From: Melampsora larici-populina 98AG31
Lineage: Eukaryota > Basidiomycota > Pucciniomycetes > Pucciniales > Melampsoraceae
Assembly: GCF_000204055.1 (NCBI RefSeq)
Contig: NW_006768838.1
Span: 354,418 to 376,740 of the forward strand
Direction: 5' to 3'
DNA: 22,323 nucleotides
The notes under the pieces are model-generated. The model was not told the origin of the DNA and ran no database searches. It saw only the letters and a program-made list of their open reading frames with translations. How positions within the stretch are numbered: the first letter of the stretch is position 1; the number at the start of each line of letters is the position of its first letter. Both the position numbers and the translations under genes were made by a program. This document shows positions 1 to 9,900 of this stretch, in pieces.

Positions 1-2592
1 GAGTAATCATGCTTTTTGGCTGAATTGAGGAATGTTCAATCCAGAAGTATTGAATGATCTCCATCTACCCCAAACTCCTTCCTTTTCTTTTGCTGAACAC
101 AACTTCATTCAATTACGGAGAAGGTATTTTGCAACTCCCAACAGCACCACATGAAGGATCTCGATTGGGGTGTCCTGATGGCCATCAAATCCTGTGAGCA
201 GGTTGATCAAAATGATCAGTTTGATAAAATATGAAAGAATATAGATTCAAAAAAACAGAAATCAACCTTTCAACCGCAGAAATGGATTGAACAATTTTTC
301 ATCAAATTCTTCGTTAAGTTCACGGCAGACCTTTTCTACTTCCTCTTTTGAAAAGGATGAATTACGATGCATTTCTTGAACCTTTCTTACAAATGTCATA
401 TTCAGCTGATCCCAAATTCCGAATTTTGCCGATTCACTGTCAAACATTTTAAGGGTCCCTGGCCGTTGCGCTAGTTCCCAGAGCTCTTTTGTTTTTTTTA
501 TAGTTTTTGACCAGTCTCTTTTGGGTAAAGACAGCTTTAAACAGAACACAGAGTAGAATGAATGAGTCATGAAAGAAACCAGTTGTGAGAGTGTGAAAAA
601 CTGAAAGCTACCTTATGCCCGTCCTCATCAAGTCCCAGGAAGTTACTGACATATTTCTTTGATTTTTTATCTGCCAGTGAATTTACCCTCAAGTCGCAAA
701 TTCGGCATGGAGTAAGCGAGACAGTTGGGTTCATTGTATTGGTCACTTCCGCATGCATTGGTGAGTCTCCTAAATGACATAAAACAAATGGAACCACTAA
801 GACTTCTTTCTTGACCCGGTCATCATATGCCACAAAACCATTTGTAGTCAGTTCACTGAGGAGAACAATTTATTGTTAGATTATATTATCAAAAGACAGA
901 ATCGCCAACAAGTCACTTACTTTATTGAATCAACCACAGGATCAGCGAGCTCCAAAGCGCTTGCTGTATTTGATGTTGTCAGAAAGTGACAATTGTATTC
1001 TAGATTTGCAAATTTTGAGGGTAATCCGGCCAGATTAAAATAGAAAGCCAGGTGCTTGTTCCACCGTTTTGAAATGTTTCCTGACAGGTCATCACAATAC
1101 AAGACCAAAGGCACATGGCGAATGATCCTGTCACCCGCTTTTTTTCGCCATTGATTTTGTATTGGCATTTCAGAAAATTTCCCACCACTGATGTCCTCTA
1201 AAATCTTGAATGAGTTCCTTTGTTGCAACTAAATATGTTATTTGTGAAGACTTACCATACATGAAATTCCCACAGTGGTTTTTCATTAGACTATGATCCC
1301 TCATTTCAATATTGTTGAATACTTTCCAAAAAAAATCCACATTGATCGACTTTAGATTTGGTGAATCGAAGGATAAAGCTGATGGATATTCTACACGGAT
1401 CTGCTGCTGGCCTTCAGGCCCCTTACCAACAACCTGATGTGTGAATACACACTTTGCAAATACTTGAGTGTTGATTCAATAGAAATACTTTGGTATTACA
1501 AGTCTCTTTGATTTAAGTTGGACTGGCTCATGTAAAAAGAAGTGCCCATTGGGTGACTCGATCATCTGGACCCGTAGATCGGTATCTAGATCTTCTCGCC
1601 ATTTTTTTGACTGGGTAAAACGGTGTACTTTGGATGTTAAGGTAGGTAATTCAGGCATAAATTCAAGATGTTCCATTACGTAAGGATTGGCTAACTCCTT
1701 ATTAATAGGAAAGAGATTTACATATGTTAATGTAGGAATTGATTTCATCAAATTAAAGTGGAAAAGGTTCACTTGAGTCAAAATTTGCTTGATTTTTAGT
1801 CCAAAACAAGGTTTCTCCAAGGGACTGAGACCCTCGGAGACATCAAAATCGAATCGCTTCTTCAATTCTCGGCGTACATGTTGAAGAGTTTTGTATGCTG
1901 GAAGTTTGACACCAAGAAGCCCAACAAACGAACAAACTCGTTCATATTGAAGTAAAGACATGATAGTCCTGGATGAGCCGAGAATCAACATTCCCACAAG
2001 TTCCTGATTGTGGCAATAAAAGTTAAACAATACACTGAATGCTATAGATAAAACGACTAACCTCCAAGCTGGAGAAAGGAGCCCAGGAAGACGAATCCTG
2101 CTTTTTGGTGAACATCTCTTCTTGTGTAGATTCCTCATCTGAGGTGGATGATGTTCCTTTTTCATCATCTTCATCAAGGTCATCCATTGAATCGTTTTCT
2201 TCATCATCGTTGGTACCATCCAGACTATGAGCTGGATCTTCAAAAAGATGTGAATAATCTCGTGTCCAAAGGTCGACCAGAGCCCAACGCCGATGATAAT
2301 TTTTATCAACATCAGATAGGTTATCGATCTCAATTTCAATTTCTTGGTTATCCATATTAAGATGATTGGAGATAATACCATCCATCGCATTTGCTGGAGG
2401 TGAATCGGGTGCGATTGCATCATCTTCAAAAGATATCAAGTTGGAAGCTGCAATGCGTTGGGAAGACCATCTTGTGAAATGTCGGATGTGATTTTCAGAT
2501 TTAGAATGTCTCTTAATAGATCCTTCTTGCATAGTCCGGTTTCCTGGACAAGGCAAGACACAAGTATACAATGTCTGCTGGCCCACGAACAA
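1..2592 (-). pseudogene. Decayed Tnp2/CACTA-like transposase gene, 5' part
   Basis: Reading leftwards, a degenerate C2H2-like finger (C-x3-C-x13-H-x5-H, about 2560-2490) leads into an acidic, Asp/Glu/Ser-rich stretch and then a conserved transposase body. Segments join in frame over introns at 2004-2061, 856-920, about 571-611 and 192-266. The intron near 1220-1250 is less certain. Recognisable blocks include THQVVGKGPEG, LYCDDLSGN, HLGDSPMHAEV with a following CRIC motif, NPFLRLKGFDG and TPIEILHVVLLGVAKYL. I recognise these from large transposase-like proteins of rust and other basidiomycete genomes; the Tnp2/CACTA label is from memory. The frame is broken by TGA at 1476-1478, 109-111 and 7-9, while homologous-looking sequence continues after each stop. 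There is no ATG at the 5' end, so a first exon may lie upstream or be lost. The 3' part is outside the window. Confidence 0.6.
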
Positions 2593-3066
2593 TCTCTGAA
2601 AAAGCCTGGGAAGACCGTTCTGTGTCAGCTTCGATGTTCCTTGTTAAATTGGCATTTGGAGATGATTTACATTCATCCAATGTAACGAGCTTCAGCCATT
2701 TTGAGTATGTTTTGATTTCTGAATATGAGGTGAGATGAGAAAGAACCCAAAGGATTGAAGAGCGGAGAAAAAAATTGCAGAAAACGTCCTTTGACCCAAA
2801 GGGAATGAAGAGAGTTTGTGCAATGTTCTTTTGGTCCAGAGACAAAAACATGTTGCTCTCGGCGGGGGGGCCACCGTGTTTCAGTGGATGATGACCTGCT
2901 GCACATCCGCTGATCATTAAACCAGTGGGAACGTGATACAATATCACGGGGTTGTCAAAGGGTAATGAACCTCGAGTGATCAACCGCTGTGGGTTTGGTT
3001 GATCAACTGTAATTCCAGGGACAAGCGCAGACCCGGTCTATTTTCAGGACCACACCTTGTCTCTTA
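2593..3066. other. No supported gene; flank upstream of transposase remnant
   Basis: A 156-codon open frame on the minus strand (2983-2513) overlaps the start of the transposase remnant in another frame. Its sequence resembles no family I know. It could contain a missing first exon, but no convincing splice link was found. Confidence 0.3.
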
Positions 3067-3150
3067 GAGGTCACCAACCTAATTGGTTATTAACTTGGAG
3101 GTCACCAACCTATTGGTTATTAACTTGGAGGTCACCAACCTAGTATATAA
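3067..3150 (+). repeat. Tandem ~31-bp repeats next to a TATA box
   Basis: Two and a half head-to-tail copies of a 30-31 bp unit beginning GAGGTCACCAACCT start at 3067, 3098 and 3128. The last copy runs straight into TATATAA at 3144-3150. Short tandem repeats ahead of a TATA box are typical of the U3 part of an LTR, so this may be a solo LTR or an old promoter. No paired LTR, primer-binding site or target duplication was found, so the element type is unproven. Confidence 0.5.
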
Positions 3151-4020
3151 ACTACTTAGGGGAAGTAGAGGATCCAGAAGTGAAGTGTTATAACTTACTA
3201 GGATCTAGTCAGGAAATATCAAGGTAGATAGAATGAATCACTAGTATTACTATTTGTAATACTCTTGATTTTTATTCTAATTGAACTCTTGATGGTTCTT
3301 TAGAAAGTGGTATGTATAAGCTTGGTTTCTCCTTTGGGGATGAAGCAGGTTCTGGTTTATATATTCTAGCTTTTAAACCTAGTATTGTGATATACACAAT
3401 GTTTACAATATTAGGTTTGTATTTAATATTTTAATGTTTTTATGATTACGTACACTTAATGTTATGTTATGTAATCATTAAGTGTTTCATATAAGATAAG
3501 CCTGTTTTAACTCTCGATACTGAGTTATGAGATGTTACTAGTGTTTTTGTATGTAATTTTATATGTTACATGTTATTTCTTGGGTATATGCATATGTAAC
3601 TAGAGGTCATATATGTTTCTCTTACATGTTACATATATATTATAGGCTGTATGTACATGTAATTATATTTCTAGGTGATGGTTATATATCATAGGTTAGC
3701 ATATGGGTACATGTGTATTTACTCAGGGCTGACAATCCTTAGCTAAAGCTTCCTTCCACTGGTGGAATTGATCATTGATAACTGATTCTATATGATATGC
3801 CTGTCAAACAGCACTTGATTTGGTCTGCAGCAAACTTTCTTCGTACCTGAAAGCAAAATTGAGTGATCAAGTCACAAAGTGGTTGTTGAGAATTATTCAG
3901 CTTCCCAAACCATGGCCAACAGGCTTCCAAAAAATCAAAGCTGAGTTGAATAGTAGCCAAGTCAGTTAATCAAATCTGCATCATTCTGCATCAAATCAGT
4001 GTTTTTGATTATATAATGCA
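3151..4020. other. AT-rich non-coding stretch with small inverted repeats
   Basis: Very AT-rich, with many variants of ACATGT/TTACAT. A perfect hairpin lies at 3243-3263 (AGTATTAC, 5-base loop, GTAATACT). Two interleaved inverted pairs occur around 3440-3485 (ATGATTAC with GTAATCAT, ACACTTAATG with CATTAAGTGT). A 62-codon minus-strand frame at 3960-3772 resembles nothing I know. The stretch could be the downstream part of an LTR, but no boundary is visible. Confidence 0.4.
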
Positions 4021-4113
4021 TTAGCGGTACACGAATATTAAAACCCACATGAAAAACCACATGAAAAACCGCATGGGCTCTTGGTTTTTTCATGCGGGTT
4101 TTTTCATGTGGGT
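4021..4113. mobile_element. Fragment of miniature inverted-repeat element (hairpin)
   Basis: The stretch opens with TTAGCGGTACAC, which matches 11 of 12 bases of the inverted end of the element at 14775-15172. It then folds on itself: ACCCACATGAAAA at 4043-4055 pairs perfectly with its reverse complement at 4101-4113, and GCATG (4071-4075) pairs with CATGC (4091-4095). The expected outer right arm is missing after 4113, so this is a partial copy. It ends just before the Myb/SANT-like gene and may have removed that gene's flank. Confidence 0.5.
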
Positions 4114-4160
4114 ATAGGCTGGCTGGTATGGAAATCCACATGAGAAAAAAACAATCCAGT

Positions 4161-5889
4161 ATGGAGGCAAATAACCACTCCTCACCATCTCCACATACCC
4201 CAATCTACTTGGGAACTACACCCACATTAACCCCCACCAACTCAACCAGATTAGTTCAATCGCAAGTTTTTGGAGCAAACATCGGGGGAAGTCTTGTAGC
4301 TTTACCTTTGACAGCTTTCACCATCCCAACCCTTTCCGCATTGGACTGGTTACAGCTACAACAACTCAACACGGTCTCAACTGCTCTGATTCCACTATTC
4401 AAAAACCAAGCTACGCCTCCTATGGGCACCCCTAACCCAACAAAGAGGCCTCGAGGACGACCTCCAAAGGAAAAAAATCAAAAAAAAGTCAATTCAATTC
4501 CTTCATCTCAACCTGAGAAATCGATTCCTCTTTTTCATCCTGATTCTAAATCTGAAAATCAAAATGGAATCAAAACTCAAGATGACGAGCTGATGGATCC
4601 CGAACCCAACCAAAGAAGCTGGTTGATCCCTCAAAGCGAGGATGGCAAGTCGGACATGGATGTAATTGTGGAATGGTGTAGCGTGTATGAAAACTTCAAT
4701 GCTTGGCGCACCCAGAAGCAAATTGTGATGTGCAAGAAGGTGTCTGATTTTCTTACAAGCAACAATCATCTCAACAGACCAGGTCCAGAATGCTTAAAAA
4801 AGGTTAGTGGGGTTTGCATGTAGTTTGATTTCTAACTTCCTGTCCTAATCATCATCTTTTTCTTTATTTTCATCTCTTTTTGTTCCGTTATATAGATCAA
4901 GTCGCTTGAACGGTGGTTCAAAGATGCGAACGAGTTGAGAAAGGGAACGGGGGAGGGTAATCTCAACGGTGAAAAGTTTGAACATACACTGTCAAAGGAG
5001 AAGGTGGAAGAATTTAAATTGGCTAAAAGAGCAGGAGGTAGTAAGAAAGATGATAGTGTGGGCAGTCTTCAGTGTATGTACATATTCAATCATCTTTGAA
5101 TTCATTACTGTAGCTGACTTGACTTCTACAGAGAGAATTCTACAAAAATGCCCTTGGTTTGAAGAACTCAAGCCCGTAATGGGTGATTGACCCTGGGCCA
5201 ATCTGTTGGCTGTGAGGGACTCATTAGGTGATCAAGTTAACACCTTGAACTTGCTCGATACCTTGGATTCAGTGAACAACTTTGATATCAACCTGTCTCA
5301 AAGTCTGAGCAAAGGTACCATCCCTTACGACAACGATTGGAATGAAACTCCACCTCATAATTGTAAATCTTTAAACCGTGAGATGTCAATGGACATTCTT
5401 GAAAATTAAGATCTTCAAAATGTATCGAAGAACAAGGATCTAGTCCGTCAACTTACCCCGAACACTAAACTGGCTAATCCGTCTAACAAACGTTGTTGAA
5501 TCACCAGTAAGGATAGTAAGGAAAATGTACTTATTCCCGATAATCATTCACCTCAAGATACCTTAGGCATTAACTCAATAGTCAAATGCCTAAGTACTAA
5601 AGAAGAACAGATTGAGAGTGAACAACGTGCTGCTTGTACTCAAGAGAATCTCACTATGAAACTCACCGATTCAATATCCAATATGATAACTTCCAATTGT
5701 GAAAAAGAACTTGCTATGAAAAAATCTTTAGCTATTAAGGAAATGAATACTAAGCAATTACTGGCACGTAGTAAAATGATTGTTGATCTAATTGGTGGAG
5801 GTATGGACCCCACAGCAGCCGAGGAAATGGTGTTGCGTCAGTTACCTGACATTGATTCATCACAGCCTCAAGCCTCAACCTCGAAATGA
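4161..5889 (+). pseudogene. AT-hook + Myb/SANT-like protein, probable Harbinger accessory gene
   Basis: Three exons join in phase: 4161-4802, 4896-5073 and 5114-5889 (532 codons with the stop). The N-terminal part is Ser/Pro/Thr-rich and carries an AT-hook (KRPRGRPPK, about residue 95). A Myb/SANT-like (trihelix-type) region follows, from about residue 175: VIVEWCSVYENFNAWRT, then KKIKSLERWF, ELRKGTGEG and ILQKCPWFEELKPVM. This layout is known for the DNA-binding partner protein of PIF/Harbinger transposons. The third exon is interrupted by TGA at 5188-5190, TAA at 5407-5409 and TGA at 5497-5499, yet stays in one frame to 5889, so this is a recently decayed copy. The start at 4161 is the Met before EANNHSS; an earlier Met (4092) lies inside the adjacent hairpin and is less likely. 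The second intron is only 40 bp, so that junction is tentative. Confidence 0.6.
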
Positions 5890-6501
5890 TCATTTAACTC
5901 CACTGAAGACACTATTTGATATTTTGAAACATTCAAAAAAAAGGTACTCATCACATGATTCAATTGAAGTTGATATTGGATTGTCAAGTGTTATTTAAAA
6001 TGATATACATGAACATTTGCATTTCAATCCCAGAAGATAAACAAGTCTGAGTTATCTTTTCAAGATTTACCTTAGGTCCAAATTTTTTGCTTACTTAAAT
6101 TTGGAGGATGCCCTTGCAAAGATGAGACCGATTCCTTTTATACTTCCCCCCCAAAATCTTAAACTAACAGCTTGTCACTCCAAAGAATTCCCCATACACA
6201 TTCTTGTCTTATGATTACCTCAAAAACTTGATTTGTGTTTTCTCAATCTTTATGCTTGTTGTCCTTGGCTATGTCTTTACATCCTTATAAATGAATCTCA
6301 CTATAAAAGGTTTTTTCTTGAACACTCACAAAAAAAGAGCGCAAAATGTTTTCTCAAGAAAATGTAGGAAGACAAACATGTGATTTAATTTCATGAGCCA
6401 AATGTTTCATACTTTGACAGTTGAGAATGTTCACAAACCAAATAGAAATGAAAAAAAAACTTGTGAAAAAGGAAATTTGAGTGGAATCACGTAAAGACAA
6501 A
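5890..6501. other. Spacer between convergent Harbinger-type genes
   Basis: AT-rich with A and T runs. No frame, repeat or RNA gene recognised. It probably holds the 3' ends of the two convergent transcripts. Confidence 0.4.
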
Positions 6502-6960
6502 TTAATAATTGTTTATATTACAAAAATCTAGAAATAACATATCTCGGCGCTGCACCCCATTGGCCTGGAAATTTGGGATTGGCCCTTGGTCCCCTTCCCA
6601 TGGTTCTGCTGATGAATTCAAGTCATTCATCCCAACCATTGGTGAACCTTCTACAATCATGAAGTTGTGCACCACCACACATGCCAAAATCCACTTACAT
6701 GCATACAGTGCATCTTTCATGTTGGTGATTGAGAGTCGCAATTTGTGGAGCGATCCAAAATGGCATTGTAACATACCATTAAAGTGCTCAGAAGCAATTC
6801 AAATCTTTGAAATCAAGTTGTTGAAGTGATTTTGAGCTGGTGAAAGGTTATGGTAACGAGAACGCTTGAAAACAGGCACAATATGCTGTGTAGATGCATA
6901 TCCTGAGTCGGCTAGAATATACTTGTCCTGAGAGAAGTATGAGGGCAAGTTTTGATAGAA
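6502..6960 (-). pseudogene. PIF/Harbinger DDE transposase, C-terminal exon
   Basis: From a splice acceptor (CAG) just above 6960, the minus frame reads FYQNLPSYFS, then YILADSGYAST, VPVFKR, FNNLISK, a stop, and then IASEHFNGMLQCHFGSLHKL, LRLSITN and WILACVVVHNFM. These are the order and motifs of the DDE_4 endonuclease of PIF/Harbinger elements. The Asp of LADSGY is the second catalytic residue and the Glu of SEHFNG the third. The TGA at 6799-6801 falls where the family usually has Arg (CGA to TGA). The exons upstream, including the first catalytic Asp, were not found in 6961-7998, so the gene is also truncated or badly decayed at its 5' end. The frame closes with TAA at 6502-6504. It converges on the Myb/SANT-like gene. 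Confidence 0.75.
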
Positions 6961-8297
6961 CTGAACATTGTGCAATCATAATCAGATGTTAGAGTACAAT
7001 CAGTATATTAAATAAGAAATGAAAGATTTGGATTAGAAAAAAACCTCACCCGAGTCGATTTCAATTGAACTTATCCTGAAATCTCACAACGTACCTTGCA
7101 CCATACAGGACCATTTCTCAAGTCCTCATTCTTTGTACAGAGCTCTCAAACTCAATCATCCACCACTCAAAAACTGTCTTTGATCACCATCCTTGATTGA
7201 TCTCAATCTCAGCCCAAGTCAACAAGCACGGGAACCCACTCTAGTTTTCATCTTTGACGTGAGGCAAATAGCCATTTGAGAAAGCTTTACTGTTATGAAA
7301 TGATTTCTAAAACTGTTGCTCACTCAAACTGAGTTCCAGTCAGTCTTTTCAATGGAAAAAGCTTGAAGTTTCTCGATTGATCAAATTTCAGCTATAAGGT
7401 TAGTTGCACAATGATTGAAAAATACTTTATTGTCTTTGGAGATCGGTTGACGAGCTACAAGCTCCTTGATAGATTTCATTCTTTAGTCACTATCACGATA
7501 AAGTCCTTCAAAGCGTAAAGTGGCTTGTTGTAATATGAATGACATCAGGATGTTCAAGAGTTTGACTTGAATGATGAAATGGATCTAATCACAACAGGCC
7601 TTGAACAAAAAAAAGCAAGGAAGCAATCGATGATGTATTTTTGAGAAGCCAGTTGATTGAACGAGTTACCAAAAAGACAATTTGATGAACGGGTAGTCAA
7701 AGAAAATGCTGGTATTAAGACCTGATTGAGTTTGATCCGAGAAAGGATTGGGCATGAACAATTTGGAAAAGTGAGGATGTATGATTGGTTTATGTAGTGG
7801 GATTTTTCAGATCAAAGGGTTTGTCTGGGGATCAACAAATGAAAACCATCCTTAAGTTCACCTTTAATCAAACACTTCATGACCTCTTTTGTCATGAAAC
7901 ATGAGATTTTGTTTTTTTACAAAAATTGCTTTTCTACATGTAGAAAAGCGGACATCTAGAATGCGCTTTCTGGAAATCCGGGCTAAGTGAACGCGGCCTT
8001 AGTATGTCACTTGAATTCCTGGGGTTTACACTGACTTTGTTTCCTCACCTCTTGTGATTGATTGAGTGATTTGATTCTAGTGCTTCAACTCATCAAGTCC
8101 ATCCCCCTGAGGATGCAGAAAAAGGTCCAAATAAAAGACAAGCTGATCCAGTTGCTCTTCAAAAGTCAGTAACATCACTCAAATTCCTGGGATTCAAACT
8201 GACTTTTGTTCTTCATGTCTGACAATTGATACATTTGATTTCAGTGCCCTGAACTAGTCAATACCAGATATCATTGCTCCTCAAGGAGGCCCTCTGA
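6961..8297. other. Degraded region, no intact gene
   Basis: The minus strand gives broken stretches that look faintly protein-like (for example around 7380-7520 and 7080-7260), but stops are frequent and no family was recognised. A perfect 22-bp palindrome centred on CTACATGTAG lies at 7928-7949. An old imperfect duplication (about 8005-8102 and 8173-8265, sharing AATTCCTGGG and ACTGACTTT) lies just before the CpG-rich element. Confidence 0.35.
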
Positions 8298-8683
8298 CAA
8301 CCCTGTGCCAGCAACGCAGCGCGGCGCAACAAAGGCATTTCCAGCTGCGTTGCTCCGCAACACGCAGCATACATGCCACAACCTGTGTTACGTTGCGCCT
8401 AGCACCACAACACAGGATAGGTAAGCCAAGTTGCGCGCCGGCTCACCCGTCGCGCAACGCAACACACGCAACAGCACCAAAAACCCATAAAAACCAATGC
8501 TTTTGTGGACCGCAACGCAAAGAGTGATGTTGCGGTTGGAAAAAAACTCTGATCCCAAGGGCTTTGTTGCGCGTCGGGGTGGCCCGCAACACTTATATAA
8601 AAGTTGTGCGACGTTGCGGCGTGTAAATTCCGCAATGCACCAGGAGCGCAGCGCGCAACAGCTGCGTTGCTGGCCCAGGGTTG
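8298..8683. mobile_element. CpG-rich non-autonomous element with GCAAC repeats
   Basis: The 386-bp element has terminal inverted repeats of 23 bp with one mismatch: the left begins CAACCCTGTGCCAGCAACGC and the right end, reversed, CAACCCTGGGCCAGCAACGC. It is flanked by the direct repeat CCTCTGA at 8291-8297 and 8684-8690, a 7-bp target duplication. The interior contains well over a dozen GCAAC/GTTGC pentamers, often as GCAACGC or TTGCGC, and is CpG-rich against an AT-rich surround. No open frame looks real. The terminal bases and 7-bp target do not settle the superfamily; hAT-like or an unassigned family are both possible. Confidence 0.8.
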
Positions 8684-9390
8684 CCTCTGATCATCTGTGA
8701 GTCTACACTCTCACCATATACTGTGCAGAAAACATCAACTGACTTTAGGAAATCTACTGTCAAATCAGCCAACAACATTATGGATCCCGCACAGGCATAT
8801 TATCTATGAAGCTCTGTTCAAACAAGATCCTCAGTTTCTAGTTTCTCCTTGTTGTTTTTGTTTTTTTGTATTTCCACGAATGTATGAAATAGCTTGAGAC
8901 CAAACCTCTTGAGAAGGTGACAAACTTAGACAATTTTCTTATCTAGAAGGACTGATTTGCAAATATTTGGGTTTCATGCTTGTTATATCAGTTCAAAAAT
9001 ATTGTAGCTTGGATCAAAATCAGGATACCATCAGCTTTTTCATTTTCTTTGTGACAAGGTTTTGCAAGTATAACTGAAATGAGTAAATATTCTCGACATT
9101 TGAGAGGTTTCAAAAATGAAGCCTTTCATCCGCTGAGAGAGTCCATACTCCACACCCTATCTCAGTGCTGAAGAGAACCCTGCCAATATTGTAGCAGCTC
9201 TTCATTTTCCCCATCATCTCATATTCTTTTTAATATCCTTGGGGATGTATACAAATAGAATCCTACAGCCAGGGCATCTCCTTGGTCAAATGGTTCCAAA
9301 GTACTATCATACCCCTCACAAATTCCTTGGATTGCAACTACCCAGGATCTTGGACATCCTCTGTGAGAGAATGAGATTTGTGTTTAATGA
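8684..9390. other. No gene recognised
   Basis: AT-rich unique-looking sequence; the short open frames show no motif. Nothing else was seen apart from the right-hand copy of the 7-bp target duplication. Confidence 0.4.
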
Positions 9391-9392
9391 GC

Positions 9393-9590
9393 GGGATCAA
9401 TACCCGAACCGCTGCGCCACAAATGGCGGGTGTGGAGCAAAAGCGGAGCAATTTTTTGGTCCGCCATGCCCCCCGCCATTTATAGCGGAGCACGCGCACC
9501 ACCATCGAGGGCCGGGTTTTTTCATAGCGGAGCAATCACTCCGCAACCCGGCCCCAGGGGGATATCTCCGCTATATAACGGAGATATCTG
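9393..9590. mobile_element. CpG-rich AGCGGAGC-motif element, copy 1
   Basis: This GC-rich island has AGCGGAGC three times plus related GCGGGT/CCGC words. Its left edge, CAATACCCGAACCGCTGCGC, closely matches the reversed right edge of the island at 10684-10885. It ends with a perfect hairpin: GATATCTCCG at 9561-9570, 8-base loop, reverse complement at 9579-9588. The exact right boundary and target duplication are not clear. Confidence 0.5.
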
Positions 9591-9900
9591 TATGGGTACA
9601 GGGTATATCATTACCATCTCGACCTATCTCGATTCTCCTCCACCTTACGCCACACTACTACAGGTGAAACATGGACGACCACGGTCAATTCGAACGATGG
9701 CCACCTGTACTTTCCCCTGGTGTTGCTCATGTGCATTCAGATTGGACCACGGTCAACCTGTGGTTCGCAGGACCAATTTTTTTGTTATATTTCAGGTGAG
9801 TCGGGTGTCTTCTATTTCTACAGTCAGAGTTCCCACTTTTTTATCAAAGTTGACCGTTTTTTTCTTTGATACCTTTCTTTCAATTCATTTTACCTTTATC

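Larger units (their letters stand above)
4161..7998. mobile_element. Probable remnant of a PIF/Harbinger DNA transposon
   Basis: A Myb/SANT-like gene and a DDE_4 gene lie convergently about 610 bp apart, the usual two-gene content of PIF/Harbinger elements. Read inwards from the right, 7998-7973 begins GGCCGCGTTCACTTAGCC and is followed outside by TTA (7999-8001), the 3-bp target typical of this superfamily. The matching left terminus was not found; the hairpin fragment at 4021-4113 occupies its expected place. The extent is therefore inferred and the left limit unknown. Confidence 0.45.

Noticed and set aside
1476..2429. Single 317-codon minus frame read as one protein
   Set aside because: Its first half is out of frame with the real acidic exon; the true path splices 2062 to 2003, so only the second half is coding.
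2513..2983. 156-codon minus-strand open frame
   Set aside because: No recognisable motif and it overlaps the transposase zinc-finger region in a different frame; probably chance or part of an unresolved first exon.
7080..7620. Possible second transposase on the minus strand
   Set aside because: Short protein-like pieces (for example around a repeated Trp-Trp) are split by many stops and match no family I can name.
8399..8778. Several 60-80 codon frames in the CpG-rich element
   Set aside because: They overlap on both strands, follow the GCAAC motif periodicity and lie within a short terminal-repeat element.
9239..9667. 142-codon plus frame
   Set aside because: It crosses the AGCGGAGC island and translates its motif; no protein-like domain.
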